NCBI RefSeq assembly: GCF_001413925.1
Contig: NZ_LBMJ01000001.1
Coordinates: 2,086,001-2,150,000 of the forward strand
DNA length: 64,000 nucleotides
Direction of reading: 5' to 3'
DNA from: Nonlabens sp. YIK11
GTDB taxonomy: Bacteria > Bacteroidota > Bacteroidia > Flavobacteriales > Flavobacteriaceae
The position numbers and the translations under genes are program-made. Below are positions 63,725 through 64,000 of the stretch, one piece after another; the stretch's first letter is position 1, and each line of letters opens with the position of its first letter. The notes beneath the pieces are model-generated. The model saw only the letters and a list, made by a program, of their open reading frames with translations, ran no database searches and had not been told where the DNA came from.

Positions 63725-64000
63725 ATGAAGTTATCTAAATCTACTGGCGAGTTTCAGGAAGTGCTGGAAATCGATGAGAACATTCATCGATTGGTCGGTA
63801 ATCTGGAACTGCTGGCGTTTATAAATCCGTTGAATATTGCCCAGGAACGCAAGCAATTTTTCAAGGAAAAGTACAAGTACAACCCACAATTCAAATACCG
63901 CAAGGTGCGTTTTGACACCTATAAACTGCATCGGCTGTTTTTTAGCCAGCGGCTCAAGGACATTGATGACAAGGTCATACGCGACCTTTACAAGGACGTG
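63725..64000 (+). CDS. DUF1704 / QEGLA-motif protein, N-terminal part
   Basis: 92 codons visible, running off the right edge, beginning MKLSKSTGEFQEVLEIDENI and continuing with the HRLVGNLELLAFINPLNI block typical of the N-terminus of 'flavohemoglobin expression-modulating QEGLA motif protein' (DUF1704, PF08014). This fold is related to the tyrosine carboxypeptidase of tubulin (MATCAP, KIAA0895L) in eukaryotes. It starts 6 bases after the amidohydrolase gene, so it is the third gene of the operon. The catalytic region is outside the window, so assignment rests on the N-terminus only. Confidence 0.7.
   Translation, partial: MKLSKSTGEFQEVLEIDENIHRLVGNLELLAFINPLNIAQERKQFFKEKYKYNPQFKYRKVRFDTYKLHRLFFSQRLKDIDDKVIRDLYKDV

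Overview
The window is a 64-kb stretch of chromosome from a member of the Bacteroidota, almost certainly a marine Flavobacteriaceae. Support comes from flavobacterial promoter -7 boxes of the TAnnTTTG type, the near absence of Shine-Dalgarno sites, three secreted proteins with type IX secretion (T9SS) C-terminal sorting domains, many lipoproteins, the bacillithiol-linked protein YtxJ, and single-chain PurL. A Nonlabens-like genus is my guess only. About 48 genes are present. I see no rRNA, tRNA, CRISPR array, insertion sequence or prophage.

Layout. 1-1.1 kb: two A+T-rich overlapping genes, one cut by the window edge, one a P-loop kinase. 1.4-9 kb: dnaK followed by a 120-bp tandem duplication of its terminator, a secreted protein, a patch of degenerate repeats and a two-domain M16 peptidase lipoprotein. 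9-17 kb: a phosphoesterase/outer-membrane-barrel fusion, a tetrapyrrole-methylase-fold methyltransferase, an exonuclease/GIY-YIG fusion and an acyl-CoA ligase. 17-22 kb: a 1536-residue beta-helix T9SS protein built from internal duplications. 22-28 kb: clpB, ytxJ, an M48 peptidase, an MFS transporter and a CDP-alcohol phosphatidyltransferase. 28-31 kb: a four-gene ECF sigma / anti-sigma / adhesin-head operon. 31-43 kb: lon, a T9SS protein, an SLC13 transporter, small membrane and secreted proteins, a SET protein, a J-domain/KTSC fusion, an AraC regulator and two genes that look frameshifted. 43-58 kb: purL, a GNAT and beta-propeller pair, a zinc alcohol dehydrogenase, secreted endonuclease I, an RsmB-type methyltransferase, a Ycf48-like lipoprotein, Dus, a peptide-binding lipoprotein and mtaB. 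57-64 kb: two TPR/TonB-C paralogs, aroC, a dicarboxylate/amino-acid symporter, and an operon of GshB-like ATP-grasp ligase, N-formylglutamate amidohydrolase and DUF1704/QEGLA protein that runs off the right edge.

The strongest unexplained signal is a dispersed palindrome, TTCGCTTTCGCGAAAGCGAA, found about 21 times (roughly once per 3 kb). It lies mostly in intergenic gaps, but five copies are inside reading frames. A second form carries another palindrome, 21 bp long, at one fixed position inside the first; because 21 is a multiple of three, adding it keeps the reading frame.

Other points: a shared inverted repeat upstream of the chaperone genes dnaK and clpB (weaker at lon), several genes whose -7 box lies only 4-7 bases before the start codon, and an ATP-grasp / amidohydrolase / DUF1704 operon that could be an undescribed peptide-modifying system.
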